Of a stretch of DNA of 64,000 nucleotides, positions 44,869 to 56,712 are shown in pieces. The first letter of the stretch is position 1. Every line of letters begins with the position of its first letter. The DNA is from Erwinia phyllosphaerae. Lineage in GTDB: Bacteria > Pseudomonadota > Gammaproteobacteria > Enterobacterales > Enterobacteriaceae. Made by a program: the position numbers and the translations under genes. Where the stretch lies: assembly GCF_019132875.1 (NCBI RefSeq), contig NZ_JAHSPF010000011.1, positions 90,177-154,176 on the forward strand. The letters run 5' to 3'. Below the pieces are notes generated by a model. The model was not told the DNA's origin. It searched no databases and saw only the letters and a list, made by a program, of their open reading frames with translations.

Positions 44869-45162
44869 ATGAAAATTCGTCCATTGCACGACCGTGTTAT
44901 CGTCAAGCGTAAAGAAGTGGAATCTAAATCAGCTGGTGGCATCGTTCTGACCGGCTCCGCTGCAGGTAAATCTACCCGCGGTGAAGTGCTGGCTGTTGGC
45001 AATGGCCGTATCCTGGAAAATGGCGACGTGAAATCCCTGGACGTAAAAGTCGGTGATATCGTGATTTTCAACGAAGGCTACGGTGCGAAAACTGAGAAAA
45101 TCGACAACCAGGAAGTGCTGATCATTTCTGAAAGCGACATTCTGGCAATTGTTGAAGCGTAA
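44869..45162 (+). CDS. groS: Co-chaperonin GroES
   Basis: 97 aa, the standard length. It contains the N-terminal [13 protein letters not shown] and the mobile loop [16 protein letters not shown] that contacts GroEL, then [13 protein letters not shown]. It forms the heptameric lid on GroEL. AAAGGAG stands before the ATG. It is the first gene of the groSL operon under a sigma-32 promoter, and groL follows after 44 bp. Confidence 0.98.
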   Translation: MKIRPLHDRVIVKRKEVESKSAGGIVLTGSAAGKSTRGEVLAVGNGRILENGDVKSLDVKVGDIVIFNEGYGAKTEKIDNQEVLIISESDILAIVEA

Positions 45163-45194
45163 TTTACGTAACTCATTGAACCAAACGAATTTAA

Positions 45195-46853
<1,659 letters not shown>

Positions 46854-46890
46854 GTCGACATACGTCGCTTATCGCTCGTAAGCCAAAAGA

Positions 46891-46916
46891 ACCTGCCGGA
46901 AACGGCAGGTTTTTTT
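46891..46916 (+). terminator. groSL terminator
   Basis: Perfect 8-bp stem acctgccg/cggcaggt with a GAAA loop and six T, 37 bp after the groL stop. The autotransporter gene converges on it from the other side. Confidence 0.93.
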
Positions 46917-46950
46917 ATGGCGGTTATCCAGAGAACGTTGCCGGCCCGTA

Positions 46951-49671
46951 TCAGAAGCCGATACGGACACCCAGGTTAGCGGCCAGCGGTGATTCAATAT
47001 AGCGGCCATTCTGATAATTGATTTCGCTGAACAGGGCAGCTTCCTTCGCCAGCCAGATATCAATACCTGCGCCATAGCGTGCCGCACTACCGGCAGCGGC
47101 ATCATTAAAATCCCAGTGGTGATTCAGGCGAACCTTACTGGATTTAACAAACTCTTTAGCCACGCTGGCTTTCAGGTAAGGATTGAGTACGGCTTTATTA
47201 AGCTCCAGGCGCTTACCCAGATGCAGACCTGTTTGCACCTGCGCAGAAGCCGGATGCCGAACGTGCGCCGTCATACCGTTACTCAGCGTCACGTTTTTAC
47301 TGCCTGCCCGAAAGGCGGTGACGCGAAAAAAGGGCTCGGCCCAGTAATTGTTCGCCAGCGCAACGCGCCAGCCGCTTTCCAGTGCACCCCCCACGCCATT
47401 CTGGTTATAGCTACCGTTAACAGCGACGCCATTACTCATCCGTGTATACACTTGATTATTAAAACGGTTCGCTTTTATTACCGCGTCCATATACATACCG
47501 TTGTCTTTAAACCAGCTGGCATAAGCACCAGCGCTGTAGCTGTTGACCTGGCTGGTGGTGCCGCTTTCGTGTCTGACGGCATTACTGGTTATCGAAGCCA
47601 GCAAGCCGACCTGCAGCCTGCCGTCCTGCACCGGTATCGCTTTGTCTCCGCCCAGTTCAAATCCGTTTTGAGCCAGCCGCCAGGCATTCATCTCGGTAGT
47701 TACATAAGTCTTTTGCTGAAGATAGCGTCCCCATACGCCGTCATCTTTGCTCTGACTTTCGCCACGACGTTGCCGCCTGTTTTGCAGTTCGTTATTAAAG
47801 ATATAGACGGGCGCGGCCGCCATATTCAATAAGGTTTTGGCAGAGGGAGTAAGCGAAGGCTGTGGAACGACAGCGCTATCTCCATCAGCGGCGTCGGGCG
47901 CATCCGGTGTGCCAGGCATATCAGGCGTATCCGGTGTGCCGGGCATATCAGGCGCTTCGGAGCGATGGCTGTTTACCAGATACCAGTCATTGCCTTTCTG
48001 CACAAGGTTGTACTGCCAGACGCCCGCATCGACTTTGCCGCCATATAACGAAAACAGCGCCGTGCTGGATGGTCCCTGAATAACATTAAGTATGGCATCA
48101 GGATCGTCAGGCTCCGCACCGCTGTTGGCAATTCCCAGGGTAAAGGCGCCAAAAAGATCTTTGGTAATATGCAGCTTATCGCCCTGCATAGTTTGCAGGT
48201 TGGTATTAAGGGCAAAGTGCCCGCTACCCGTAAGGCTGTCAATTGTTAAAGTGTGAAACTGATTATCCGGGCTGGCATCCGGCAGGCGCACAGTGCCGCC
48301 AGTGAATAACAGTTCTTTGATATGATTATCTGCGGTCATTTTCCAGGTCGCCTCACGGCTAACCTCAAGTTTGTTCGCGCCAAAAATACTGCCTTCCAGC
48401 CAGCTTGCGCCTTTTAAAGACGTCCTTACCCGGCTGCTTTCATCAGCATAAATATCCCCTTTAGCGTTAACGTTAGAAAGCGACAGGTCGACCTGGCTAT
48501 TATTAAGCGCTTCCAGAATCACACCTTCGTTGCTGACAACAGAAGGCAGGGCTGCATGGCTATTACGTACAGATATAGTGGCATTACCGCTGTTAACGCT
48601 GAAGGCGGCTTTTTCCGCATGAACAGAAGAGTTGCTTATATCAAGCTCGGTGGCGTCACTGCCGGTAATAAATACGCCCACGTTATCGCTGTTAAGCGCG
48701 GAGCGCTGGCTGACTATAGCCGTAGAGCCTGCCAGATTCAAAGCGCCGCAGCCGTTTATTGCGGATGAACCGGTATAGCAGGCAACAGTATCGCCATTGC
48801 TGCCGGTAGTTAGCGTTGATTCATAGATAATAATATCGCTGTTTCTCGCCTCAAGCGCTGCTGCTGCTTTGGCCTTCAGCGTAGAGTTGCCAACAAAAAG
48901 AATATTTATATCCCCGGCATTAACGCTGTTGTAGGCTCTGACCGCCGTGCCGTCGCTGATAATGGTAGAATCCATAATAGTGGTGCTGGCGACATCTTGT
49001 AGATAAATGCCAGCTATGCCAATTACGTTTGCATCATTATAATCGCTGGTGCTGTTCACCGTGGCATTTTTCAGTACCGCCGAGGTGCTGTTCCTGATAT
49101 CAATGACGGGAAAGTTATGGTTGTTGAAATCACTGTTTTCAATGTTAAGCCTGCCGCTATAAATAGCCAGCGGTGAGATTATTCCCTGGCCATTAAATTC
49201 GCTATCCTTAATCGCTACCGTATAGTTCGCATTGTTGCTTCCGGTTCTGATACCGCCATTAAAGGTGGAACTATTAATATAGACGTCGCCCAGACTTGAT
49301 TCAGGCGAGGCAAGGATATTACCCGTGTAAGTACTGCCTGAAAACATTATATGGCTATTGTTACTGTTAATATCGCCGGAGAAAATGGCGCCGCTGCCTA
49401 GCTTGAGCGTTGCATCGCTAAGGGAATGCGTCTGCCTTCTGGAGGTAAAACCGGCGCGGGAATTACTGACCGTTAAACTGCCGCCGTTAGTGATGTTATA
49501 GATAGCTTCATTTGCTGTTATTGAATTTATATGAATATGTTCATTATCTATATTAACTACCGTAGGCTCTGCAAAGGCATAGGGTAAATTGATTGCCAGA
49601 AGAAGCAGGGCTGATGGTCTCGCTGGCAACCTCAATCTTTTTATTATGGGTAGCAATAACATAACAATCAC
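46951..49671 (-). CDS. Type V secreted autotransporter (pertactin-like passenger)
   Basis: 906 aa. After a signal peptide with a basic n-region (about 1-35, ending AFA) comes a passenger of about 540 residues rich in Asn, Ser, Ile and Gly with repeated short beta strands, the pattern of a right-handed beta-helix. A Pro-rich linker repeats PDMPGTPDTPDMPGTPD at about 578-600. The last 270 residues form a classic autotransporter barrel (VWGRYLQQKTYV, LQVGLLASITSN, SAGAYASWF, WAEPFFRVTAF, ending GVRIGF with terminal Phe). No protease or lipase catalytic motif is seen, so an adhesin or biofilm role is most plausible. It is inserted between groL and yjeI, which are normally neighbours. Confidence 0.9.
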   Translation of the reverse strand: MIVMLLLPIIKRLRLPARPSALLLLAINLPYAFAEPTVVNIDNEHIHINSITANEAIYNITNGGSLTVSNSRAGFTSRRQTHSLSDATLKLGSGAIFSGDINSNNSHIMFSGSTYTGNILASPESSLGDVYINSSTFNGGIRTGSNNANYTVAIKDSEFNGQGIISPLAIYSGRLNIENSDFNNHNFPVIDIRNSTSAVLKNATVNSTSDYNDANVIGIAGIYLQDVASTTIMDSTIISDGTAVRAYNSVNAGDINILFVGNSTLKAKAAAALEARNSDIIIYESTLTTGSNGDTVACYTGSSAINGCGALNLAGSTAIVSQRSALNSDNVGVFITGSDATELDISNSSVHAEKAAFSVNSGNATISVRNSHAALPSVVSNEGVILEALNNSQVDLSLSNVNAKGDIYADESSRVRTSLKGASWLEGSIFGANKLEVSREATWKMTADNHIKELLFTGGTVRLPDASPDNQFHTLTIDSLTGSGHFALNTNLQTMQGDKLHITKDLFGAFTLGIANSGAEPDDPDAILNVIQGPSSTALFSLYGGKVDAGVWQYNLVQKGNDWYLVNSHRSEAPDMPGTPDTPDMPGTPDAPDAADGDSAVVPQPSLTPSAKTLLNMAAAPVYIFNNELQNRRQRRGESQSKDDGVWGRYLQQKTYVTTEMNAWRLAQNGFELGGDKAIPVQDGRLQVGLLASITSNAVRHESGTTSQVNSYSAGAYASWFKDNGMYMDAVIKANRFNNQVYTRMSNGVAVNGSYNQNGVGGALESGWRVALANNYWAEPFFRVTAFRAGSKNVTLSNGMTAHVRHPASAQVQTGLHLGKRLELNKAVLNPYLKASVAKEFVKSSKVRLNHHWDFNDAAAGSAARYGAGIDIWLAKEAALFSEINYQNGRYIESPLAANLGVRIGF

Positions 49672-49997
49672 CTGATGAAATGAGTTTAAGATAATTCTGC
49701 TATTCTTTTTGATGGTAACAGTATTGGTCGGAGGGGAATTAAACGAAACATCACCAGAGAAGAGAGTCAGGTGTTAATTAATTTTTATTGATAGCAGTTT
49801 TCGTTATTTTATTGTTGGGGCTGGATATATTTTTTTATTAAATGGTGACGTTACCTGTAGCGATACTTTCCCGGCTGCCTCCTTTGAGGTCCCTGTTGAC
49901 CCTGCGCTTTTTCACGCTATCGCCACCAGAAGTACAGGCGTGCCGGTGATTTTATGATAATCTGCGGAGGATTCTGTTAATAATAATGGAGATTAAA
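49672..49997. other. Gap between autotransporter and yjeI
   Basis: About 325 bp without a supported gene. It should contain the divergent promoters; tatgataat at about 49954 before the yjeI ribosome site is a -10-like element. The half nearest the autotransporter is AT-rich. No repeat ends or integrase remnants are visible. Confidence 0.45.
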
Positions 49998-50351
49998 ATG
50001 CGGATTAACGTCTTGCCGGGACTCTCTGTAGCGGCATTGCTGCTGCTGGCAGGCTGTAGCAGCTCTACCACACTGAGTTCTGCGGGTCAGCGCGTCACCT
50101 TTACCGATCAGCAGCCAGCCAGCAGCTGTCAGCTGCTGGGCAACCTGACCGGCTCGCAAAGCAACTGGTTTAGCGGTGCTGGCGGCGGCGAAAGCAGCTC
50201 ATTACGCGGAGCAGCGAACGATTTACGCAACCGTGCGGCAGAAATGGGCGGCAATGTTATTTACGGCGCAACCAGCCCAACCCAGAACATCTGGTCAGGC
50301 TTCGCTCCGCTGGACAGTAAGATGAGCGGCCAGGTTTATAAGTGCCCGTAA
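49998..50351 (+). CDS. yjeI: YjeI family (DUF4156) lipoprotein
   Basis: 117-aa predicted lipoprotein. The signal ends in the lipobox LLAGC (Cys20), followed by a Ser-rich start. The DUF4156 core LRGAANDLRNRAAEMGGNVIYGATS matches E. coli YjeI, as does the ending GQVYKCP. I take the ATG at 49998, since GGAG lies 6 nt upstream; ATG 49986 would overlap that site. Function unknown; it is a neighbour of epmB/efp in enterics. Confidence 0.92.
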   Translation: MRINVLPGLSVAALLLLAGCSSSTTLSSAGQRVTFTDQQPASSCQLLGNLTGSQSNWFSGAGGGESSSLRGAANDLRNRAAEMGGNVIYGATSPTQNIWSGFAPLDSKMSGQVYKCP

Positions 50352-50437
50352 ACCGACAGTCAGAACGCACTGCCTGACGTGGCGGCAGACAGGAGAGAGG
50401 CTGGTGATAAAGGACTTTAAGTTTGTCAGCGGCCTGC

Positions 50438-50467
50438 GGAGAGGCAAAAACCCTCTCCTGTTTTTTT
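50438..50467 (+). terminator. yjeI terminator
   Basis: Perfect 7-bp stem ggagagg/cctctcc with a CAAAAAC loop and seven T; the epmB stop codon follows at once on the other strand, so the genes converge here. Confidence 0.88.
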
Positions 50468-50469
50468 AT

Positions 50470-51498
50470 CTACAGCTGGCGCAGCTGTAAATCCAGCGGC
50501 GTTTTACTTGGCTCCCCGCCAATTTCCCTTGCCAGCTTCGGCACCAGATAGCCGGACACCTTGCTCAACAGCTCCCGCATAATCGCCCTGGCCTGCTCGT
50601 CAGAAACGTAAAAGTGCGCCGCGCCCTGAACCTTATCCAGCACGTGCAGATAATAAGGCAGTATACCTGCATCAAACAGCGCATTGCTTAGCTCGGCCAG
50701 CGTAGTGGCGCTGTCGTTGATGCCGCGCAGTAAAACGCTTTGATTTAATAAGGTTACGCCAGCCTGCTTTAACTGCTGCATGGCCTGCCGCAGCTCGTCG
50801 TCAATTTCCTGAGCGTGGTTGATATGGGTAACCAGCAGCGTTTGCAGACGAGAATCCGCCAGCCGCTGACAGAAGCGCCGGGTAATTCGCGCAGGGATAA
50901 CCACCGGTAAACGGCTATGGATACGCAGCCGTTTCAGGTGGGGGATCTGCTCCAGTTCGCTAATCAGCCACTCCAGCTCGCTATCTTTCGCCATCAGCGG
51001 ATCGCCGCCGGAGAAAATAATTTCATCCAGTTGCGGCTGCTGTCGGATATACTCCAGCGCCTGCTGCCAGTTGCGCTTGTTACCCTGATTATCAGAGTAA
51101 GGAAAATGACGACGAAAACAGTAGCGGCAATTGACGGCGCAGCCACCTTTTACCAGCAGCAGCGCGCGATTATGATATTTATGTAACAGTCCCGGCACTA
51201 CGCTGCTTTGCTCGTCGAGCGGATCGGTACTGTAACCCGGAGCATCAATAAACTCCCGGCTGCTGGTAATGACCTGCAGCAGCAGCGGATCCTGCGCATC
51301 GCCTTTTCGCATTCTTGCCGCGAAGGCGCGCGGGACACGCAGCGCAAAAAGGCGGCGTGCATCATTGCCAGCCAGCAGCTCAGGATGGGAATCAAGGCCT
51401 AAAAGTTGCAGTAATTCATTAGGGTCAGTGATTACATCAGCAAGTTGATGCAACCATTCTTCTCGCGAAGGGGTATTTAGGGTTACAATGTGTGCCAT
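50470..51498 (-). CDS. epmB: EpmB, EF-P lysine 2,3-aminomutase
   Basis: 342-aa radical-SAM enzyme that converts (S)-alpha-lysine to (R)-beta-lysine for EF-P modification. The iron-sulfur motif is GGCAVNCRYCFRRHFPY (CxxxCxxC), followed by the glycine-rich IIFSGGDPLMA. The PLP-binding part is near the C-terminus (YYLHVLDKVQGAAHF). It diverges from efp with only 41 bp between starts, so promoters overlap. EpmA, which attaches the beta-lysine, is also in this window. Confidence 0.95.
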   Translation of the reverse strand: MAHIVTLNTPSREEWLHQLADVITDPNELLQLLGLDSHPELLAGNDARRLFALRVPRAFAARMRKGDAQDPLLLQVITSSREFIDAPGYSTDPLDEQSSVVPGLLHKYHNRALLLVKGGCAVNCRYCFRRHFPYSDNQGNKRNWQQALEYIRQQPQLDEIIFSGGDPLMAKDSELEWLISELEQIPHLKRLRIHSRLPVVIPARITRRFCQRLADSRLQTLLVTHINHAQEIDDELRQAMQQLKQAGVTLLNQSVLLRGINDSATTLAELSNALFDAGILPYYLHVLDKVQGAAHFYVSDEQARAIMRELLSKVSGYLVPKLAREIGGEPSKTPLDLQLRQL

Positions 51499-51539
51499 TT
51501 TTTTGGCTAAGTACCAGTATTAAATTGTAGAGGGCCTTT

Positions 51540-52106
51540 ATGGCGACTTATTCTAGCAACGATTTCCGTCCCGGTCTTAAAATCATGTTCGAAGGCGAAC
51601 CTTACGCCGTCGAAGCCAGCGAGTTTGTTAAACCAGGCAAAGGCCAGGCTTTCGCACGTGTGAAAATGCGTCGTCTGCTGACCGGTACTCGCGTTGAGAA
51701 GACCTTTAAATCTACCGACTCTGCCGAAGGCGCGGACGTTGTAGATACTAACCTGAACTACCTGTACAACGACGGTGAGTTCTACCACTTTATGCACCCG
51801 GAAACTTTTGAACAGCATCCTGTTGAAGAGAAGACCGTAGGCGACGCGGCAAAATGGCTGCTGGATAACGCAGAGTGTATCGTGACGCTGTGGAACGGCA
51901 AACCTATTCAGGTACTGCCGCCAAACTTTGTTGAGCTGGAGATCGTTGATACCGACCCAGGCCTGAAAGGCGATACCGCAGGAACCGGCGGCAAGCCAGC
52001 CACGCTGTCTACCGGCGCGGTTGTTAAAGTGCCACTGTTTGTACAGATTGGCGAAGTGATTAAAGTAGACACCCGTTCAGGTGAATACGTTTCTCGCGTA
52101 AAATAA
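51540..52106 (+). CDS. efp: Translation elongation factor P
   Basis: 188 aa, standard length. It relieves ribosome stalling at polyproline runs. The modified Lys34 lies in [16 protein letters not shown], the form recognised by EpmA/EpmB, and the three beta-barrel domains are complete (ending SGEYVSRVK). It has GAGGGCC upstream of the ATG. It diverges from epmB and is followed by ecnA. Confidence 0.98.
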   Translation: MATYSSNDFRPGLKIMFEGEPYAVEASEFVKPGKGQAFARVKMRRLLTGTRVEKTFKSTDSAEGADVVDTNLNYLYNDGEFYHFMHPETFEQHPVEEKTVGDAAKWLLDNAECIVTLWNGKPIQVLPPNFVELEIVDTDPGLKGDTAGTGGKPATLSTGAVVKVPLFVQIGEVIKVDTRSGEYVSRVK

Positions 52107-52113
52107 GCCGTAT

Positions 52114-52133
52114 GGGCCTGATTATTCAGGCCC
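52114..52133 (+). terminator. Hairpin between efp and ecnA
   Basis: Perfect 8-bp stem gggcctga/tcaggccc with a TTAT loop, 8 bp after the efp stop. There is no T-run, so it may pause or stabilise RNA rather than fully terminate. Confidence 0.5.
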
Positions 52134-52153
52134 CTATTAGTGAGCCCTCGTTG

Positions 52154-52285
52154 ATGATTAACCGCATTAAATTTCTTGCTGTTGCTTTGTTAATGACTTG
52201 CGCGCTCAGCGCCTGCAATACCTTCCACGGCTTTGGTGAGGACGTCCAGCATCTGGGCGGCGCTATCTCACACGCGGCCAGCTGA
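52154..52285 (+). CDS. ecnA: Entericidin A
   Basis: 43-aa lipoprotein, too short for most ORF searches. The signal MINRIKFLAVALLMTCALSA ends before the lipobox Cys21 (LSAC), and the mature part NTFHGFGEDVQHLGGAIS matches the entericidin pattern. In E. coli EcnA is the antidote to EcnB. Upstream ribosome site is weak. Confidence 0.88.
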   Translation: MINRIKFLAVALLMTCALSACNTFHGFGEDVQHLGGAISHAAS

Positions 52286-52381
52286 CTTCTCTTTTTTCTC
52301 CCGTATCTCACCGGACGCGTTCGCAAAATTACGGCTATGCTTACTACGCTGTACTTTACTTCTGCCTAAAAGGATCTTGCT

Positions 52382-52516
52382 ATGTTAAAGAAAAGTATTG
52401 TTGCGTTTTTCGCCGTCCTGGTGCTTTCTTCTGCACTCACCGCCTGTAATACGACGCGTGGCGTAGGTGAAGATGTTTCCGCGGGCGGACGGGCTATTCA
52501 GCGCACCGCACAGTAA
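52382..52516 (+). CDS. ecnB: Entericidin B
   Basis: 44-aa lipoprotein: [20 protein letters not shown], then lipobox ALTAC with Cys22, then [18 protein letters not shown], the entericidin B motif. In E. coli it promotes bacteriolysis in stationary phase and is countered by EcnA. AAAGGA lies 8 nt before the ATG. A terminator follows at once. Confidence 0.92.
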   Translation: MLKKSIVAFFAVLVLSSALTACNTTRGVGEDVSAGGRAIQRTAQ

Positions 52517-52523
52517 AAAAGCA

Positions 52524-52549
52524 GGCCGGTGTTAAACACCGGCCATTTT
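52524..52549 (+). terminator. ecnB terminator
   Basis: Perfect 9-bp stem ggccggtgt/acaccggcc with a TAA loop followed by ATTTTG, 7 bp after the ecnB stop. sugE, usual in this place, is absent. Confidence 0.8.
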
Positions 52550-52583
52550 GTTATGCCTTTATCCATTCAGGCACGACAGGCTC

Positions 52584-53108
52584 TTAATCCTGCTTTACCC
52601 AGATAAGCTTAGCGACGTCAAAACCGGCCTGACGAGCTTTCGCGGTCAGCTCTTCTTTCACCTTGCTGTCAATTTGCGGCGTACGCGACAATATCCATAA
52701 ATAATTCCTGTTCGGTCCGCACACCAGCGCGTGCTGATAAGCGTTGTCCAGCGCAATAACGTTATAGCCGCCGTAGAATGGGCCAAAGAAAGAGACTTTC
52801 AGCGCCGCCTGGCTGGGCGAGCCGGTAAAGTACGCCTTGCCGATACTTTCCTGCCAACGCTGTTTTTTCACGTTAAAGCCGCGGTTGATGACTTTCAGCC
52901 CGCCGTCATCGCGCTTGCTGTAGGTCGCGGTAACGTGGTCCAGCCCGCGCTCAAAGCGGTGATCCAGACGAGCAATTTCATACCAGCTGCCCAGATAAAG
53001 ATCGGCATTAAAGCCTTCCACGGGCGTCACGCCTTTTGGCGGCGTAGTGGCGCAGGCAACAGAAAGAAGGGCACCAGCACCGGCGGCCAGCATTTTCCAC
53101 AGAGACAT
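52584..53108 (-). CDS. blc: Outer-membrane lipocalin Blc
   Basis: 174-aa bacterial lipocalin lipoprotein. The signal ends in LSVAC (Cys19). The lipocalin motif GSWYEIARLDHRFERGL is complete, and the second and third conserved regions (NVIALDNAYQHALVCGPNRNYLWILSRTP) follow. It binds lysophospholipids or fatty acids and is induced in stationary phase in E. coli. It is next to frdD because ampC, normally between, is missing. Confidence 0.95.
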   Translation of the reverse strand: MSLWKMLAAGAGALLSVACATTPPKGVTPVEGFNADLYLGSWYEIARLDHRFERGLDHVTATYSKRDDGGLKVINRGFNVKKQRWQESIGKAYFTGSPSQAALKVSFFGPFYGGYNVIALDNAYQHALVCGPNRNYLWILSRTPQIDSKVKEELTAKARQAGFDVAKLIWVKQD

Positions 53109-53180
53109 AAGCGATTCCTTTGCGTTTGAATAGCTTAAGTATAGGCCATTTTATGCAGGCGGCCGGTAGCCGCCTGTTAA

Positions 53181-53534
53181 TCAGATCGTGACAACGCCAA
53201 TAGCGGTGACGACGGTAAGGATGGCGGCCAGACCGTAAAAAAACCATTTGCTGGCCGGAAGGTGGATTTTTATATCGTGCATCAGGTGATGCAGCCGATG
53301 CAGCGCGCACCAGAGCGGCATAACGATAGCCAGAAAAAGGAACAGGCGTCCGGGCCAGGCCTGCGCAAAGCTGAGAATTCGCTCATAGCTAAACGCCTGC
53401 GGTGAGGCCAGCCCAAGCGGCAGGATGATCCCTACCAGCAGCACCACGACTGGCGAAACGAGTGCGGCCCACATACCGCCAGCGCCAAACAGTCCCCAGA
53501 ATAGCGGTTCATCGGAACGGTGTTGGTTTTTCAT
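53181..53534 (-). CDS. frdD: Fumarate reductase membrane anchor FrdD
   Basis: 117-aa hydrophobic subunit with three membrane helices. [22 protein letters not shown] and [14 protein letters not shown] match E. coli FrdD. With FrdC it anchors FrdAB and forms the menaquinol site. The real start is ATG 53534, which overlaps the frdC stop by 1 bp (TAATG); the frame to 53600 is an artefact of the overlap. Confidence 0.95.
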   Translation of the reverse strand: MKNQHRSDEPLFWGLFGAGGMWAALVSPVVVLLVGIILPLGLASPQAFSYERILSFAQAWPGRLFLFLAIVMPLWCALHRLHHLMHDIKIHLPASKWFFYGLAAILTVVTAIGVVTI

Positions 53535-53938
53535 TATCCCTCCTGTAGCAGCAACGCGGCAGCCAGAACGGCCATGCTTATTACCGCCATAGCGATCCAC
53601 AGACCGATAATCAGCGGCCGGGGCGACAGCTTTTTCTCTTTGATCACGATAACGGCAGCCTTTGGCGCCAGCTCAAACCAGGTTTTGCTGTGCAGCAGCG
53701 CGGCCGCCAGCGCGACCAGATTCAAAAATAGCACTACGGGATGCTGCAAAAAGACGATAAAAACATCCCAGCTCTCCGCGCCGCGCTTGAGGGCGAACAG
53801 GCCGAAAATCATCTCGATACTGAACCACAGCGCGGGGATGGCGGTGCCTTCACGCAGCATATAAAAGCGATAAAAGCCGTTGTTTCTCCACCAGCTGGCC
53901 GCGACAGGCGCGTGCCAGGGGTTACGTTTTGATATCAT
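53534..53938 (-). CDS. frdC: Fumarate reductase membrane anchor FrdC
   Basis: 134-aa anchor with three helices. [20 protein letters not shown] is the family start, and the Glu in REGTAIP corresponds to the quinone-site residue Glu29 of E. coli. It overlaps frdD by 1 bp and follows frdB by 11 bp. Confidence 0.95.
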   Translation of the reverse strand: MISKRNPWHAPVAASWWRNNGFYRFYMLREGTAIPALWFSIEMIFGLFALKRGAESWDVFIVFLQHPVVLFLNLVALAAALLHSKTWFELAPKAAVIVIKEKKLSPRPLIIGLWIAMAVISMAVLAAALLLQEG

Positions 53939-53949
53939 CTGGCAATTCC

Positions 53950-54684
53950 TTATTGAGGCCGGAGGCTGGTAATCAGAAAGTCTTTGGCGCTCTCCACCTT
54001 GCTTTGCTGAATGGCCGCCGCCGGATCGACATGTTTAGGGCAGACCTCCGAGCAGAAGCCGACAAAGGTGCAGGGCCAGACGCCGTTATCGCCATTTAGC
54101 TGCGGCATGCGCTGCTTTTTGCCTTTATCGCGGCTGTCCAGGTTGTAGCGATGCGCTAAAGTGATGGCGGCCGGGCCAATAAATTCCGGATTGAGGCCAA
54201 ACTGCGGGCAGGCGGCGTAGCAAAGGCCACAGTTAATACAGCCGGAAAACTGGTGATACCGGGCCATCTGTGCGGGCGTTTGCTTGCCGGCACCGCCCTG
54301 GGCTGCGGGCAAGTCGCCAATGATGTAGGGCTTAATGGCCGCCAGGCTTTCGATAAAGCGGCTCATATCAACTACCAGATCGCGCTCGACGGGAAAATTC
54401 GCCAGCGGGGCCACGCGCATGCCTCGTGGATAGTTACGCAGAAAAATTTTACAGGCGAGCTTAGGGATGCCGTCGACCATCATGCCGCAGGAGCCGCAGA
54501 TAGCCATGCGGCAGGACCAGCGGAACGAGAGGTCGCCCGCCAGGTTATCCTTGATGTACCCCAGCGCATCCAGCAGCGAAGTTTGTTCATCAAAGGGAAC
54601 GTTGAAGGTTTCAACGTGCGGCGCGGTATCCGTCTCCGGGTTATAGCGTTGAATAGCGATACGACAATGCGGCAGGTCAGCCAT
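53950..54684 (-). CDS. frdB: Fumarate reductase iron-sulfur subunit FrdB
   Basis: 244-aa subunit that carries electrons from menaquinol to FrdA. Cluster motifs are visible: [12 protein letters not shown] with the later Cys (KLAC) for [2Fe-2S], [13 protein letters not shown] for [4Fe-4S] and [17 protein letters not shown] for [3Fe-4S]. It overlaps frdA by 8 bp. Confidence 0.97.
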   Translation of the reverse strand: MADLPHCRIAIQRYNPETDTAPHVETFNVPFDEQTSLLDALGYIKDNLAGDLSFRWSCRMAICGSCGMMVDGIPKLACKIFLRNYPRGMRVAPLANFPVERDLVVDMSRFIESLAAIKPYIIGDLPAAQGGAGKQTPAQMARYHQFSGCINCGLCYAACPQFGLNPEFIGPAAITLAHRYNLDSRDKGKKQRMPQLNGDNGVWPCTFVGFCSEVCPKHVDPAAAIQQSKVESAKDFLITSLRPQ

Positions 54685-56458
54685 GCTGCGCCTCCTTGTG
54701 TTCTGATTCTGCGCCGTAAACGCGTCTGGCAGGCGGCAGGCGAGTGATATTAACGTTGCCCCAGTCTATGGTCGGTGTGCCCTGCGGATTAAAATAGCTC
54801 AGCGAGTGCTGCAAAAAACGCTGGTCATCCCGCTCGCGGCAGCCTTCGTCCAGACGCTGATGCGCGCCGCGCGACTCTTTACGCGCAAAAGCAGCATGCA
54901 CCATACACTCCGCCACGTTCAGGCCATGACCCAGCTCAATGGCATAGAGCAGCTCGGTATTGAATACGCTGGAGCTGTCGCTGATGCGCACGCGAGCAAA
55001 GCGTTCTTTTAACTCCGCCAGCTTGTCGATGGTCTGCTGCATCAGTTCCGGCGTGCGGTAGATGCCGCAGCCTTCCTCCATCGCCATGCCCATTTCATCT
55101 CTGATGGCTGACCAGCGCTCGTTGCCGGGCTGATTGACCAGCGCTTTAAGGCGCTGTTCGCAGTCGCGGCTTTGGGCATCCAGCGTGCTGCTGGTCTGCG
55201 TACGGCTTTCCAGCGCCCGTGCGGCCGCGTTTTCGCCAGCCAGGCGGCCAAACACCACCAGCTCCGCCAGCGAATTAGAGCCGAGCCGGTTAGCGCCATG
55301 CAGCCCGACAGAAGAGCATTCGCCCACGGCAAACAGCCCGCGAATGGCGGTTTCACAGCGTGCATCGGTGGCGATGCCGCCCATGGTGTAGTGCGCGGTA
55401 GGACGAATGGGGATAGGGCTGGTTACCGGATCGACGCCGACATAGGCTTTGCTCAGCTCGCAGATAAAAGGCAGCCGCTCCAGCAGTTTTTTCTCGCCCA
55501 GATGGCGTAAGTCCAGATGCACCACTTCGCCGCGCGGTGTATGAATGGTGCGGCCTTTTTGCGATTCGTGCCAGAAAGCCTGCGACACCTTATCGCGCGG
55601 CCCCAGCTCCATATATTTGTTTTTTGGTTCGCCGAGCGGCGTTTCCGGCCCCATGCCGTAATCCTGCAAATAACGGTAGCCGTCTTTGTTTACCAGAATG
55701 CCGCCTTCGCCGCGGCAGCCCTCCGTCATCAGGATGCCGGAGCCGGGCAGGCCGGTGGGATGGTACTGCACAAATTCCATATCCCGCAGCGGTACGCCAT
55801 GCCGCAGCGCCATGCCCATGCCATCGCCGGTGACGATGCCGCCGTTAGTGTTATAGCGGTAGACGCGGCCCGCGCCGCCGGTCGCCAGCACCACGGATTT
55901 CGCCTGGAGCCGTATCAGCGCGCCTTCCATCATGTTCATTGCTACCACGCCGCGCGCTTCGCCATCGTCTACCAGCAGGTCGAGAACGAAATGCTCATCG
56001 AAACGGGTAATCTGCGGATATTTTAGCGAGGTCTGGAACAGCGTATGCAGCATATGAAAGCCGGTTTTGTCGGCGGCAAACCAGGTACGCTCGATCTTCA
56101 TGCCGCCAAAACGCCGCACGTTAACCGACCCGTCAGCGCGACGGCTCCAGGGACAGCCCCAGATTTCCAGCTGGGCCATTTCCTGCGGGCAGTGCTGTAC
56201 GAAGTAATCCACCACATCCTGCTCGCACAGCCAGTCGCCGCCGGAAACGGTATCCTGAAAATGAAGGTCAAAGCTGTCATGCTGCTGGGTGACGGCGGCC
56301 GATCCGCCTTCGGCCGCCACGGTATGGCTACGCATCGGATAAACTTTTGATACCAGCGCGATGGAAAGCGTGGGATGCGCTTCCGCTGCGGCAATAGCCG
56401 CGCGGAGTCCAGCGCCACCTGCGCCGATAATGACTAAATCGGCAGTAAAAGTTTGCAC
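54677..56458 (-). CDS. frdA: Fumarate reductase flavoprotein subunit FrdA
   Basis: 593-aa catalytic subunit with covalent FAD. The dinucleotide motif [14 protein letters not shown], the flavin-linking His in [10 protein letters not shown], the active-site stretch TAHYTMGGI and [20 protein letters not shown] are all as in E. coli FrdA (602 aa); the C-terminus is slightly shorter. It starts with GTG at 56458, preceded by GGGAG, as in E. coli. It reduces fumarate to succinate in anaerobic respiration and links with aspA and dcuA in the window. Confidence 0.97.
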   Translation of the reverse strand: MQTFTADLVIIGAGGAGLRAAIAAAEAHPTLSIALVSKVYPMRSHTVAAEGGSAAVTQQHDSFDLHFQDTVSGGDWLCEQDVVDYFVQHCPQEMAQLEIWGCPWSRRADGSVNVRRFGGMKIERTWFAADKTGFHMLHTLFQTSLKYPQITRFDEHFVLDLLVDDGEARGVVAMNMMEGALIRLQAKSVVLATGGAGRVYRYNTNGGIVTGDGMGMALRHGVPLRDMEFVQYHPTGLPGSGILMTEGCRGEGGILVNKDGYRYLQDYGMGPETPLGEPKNKYMELGPRDKVSQAFWHESQKGRTIHTPRGEVVHLDLRHLGEKKLLERLPFICELSKAYVGVDPVTSPIPIRPTAHYTMGGIATDARCETAIRGLFAVGECSSVGLHGANRLGSNSLAELVVFGRLAGENAAARALESRTQTSSTLDAQSRDCEQRLKALVNQPGNERWSAIRDEMGMAMEEGCGIYRTPELMQQTIDKLAELKERFARVRISDSSSVFNTELLYAIELGHGLNVAECMVHAAFARKESRGAHQRLDEGCRERDDQRFLQHSLSYFNPQGTPTIDWGNVNITRLPPARRVYGAESEHKEAQHG

Positions 56459-56712
56459 GGTATTCTCCCTGTCAGGCTGTCATGGAAAGGATGAGGGAAG
56501 GCCTCGGTGAGCCAGTATAAGACCGGCAATGCAGGGCAAAATTGATGTGTTCAGGTATTCAGCCAAGAAAAACGCGGCAAAAATGTTAAGGAGCTAACGG
56601 TTTTCACACCGGGCTTGCTGTCTGCGCCCGGATAATTTTTATCGGCGCAGGTTTGTTTGTCCGCTGCGCCTCGGGTAGACTGCTTCACCCTTTCCTCTGC
56701 GGAGTACAAACT
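56459..56712. promoter_or_regulatory. frdA-epmA divergent promoter region
   Basis: 254 bp between divergent genes. An FNR-like half-site TTGAT occurs at about 56542-56546 within aaattgatgtgttcagg, but the second half is poor, so FNR control is only suggested. GGAG for epmA is at about 56700. Confidence 0.35.
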
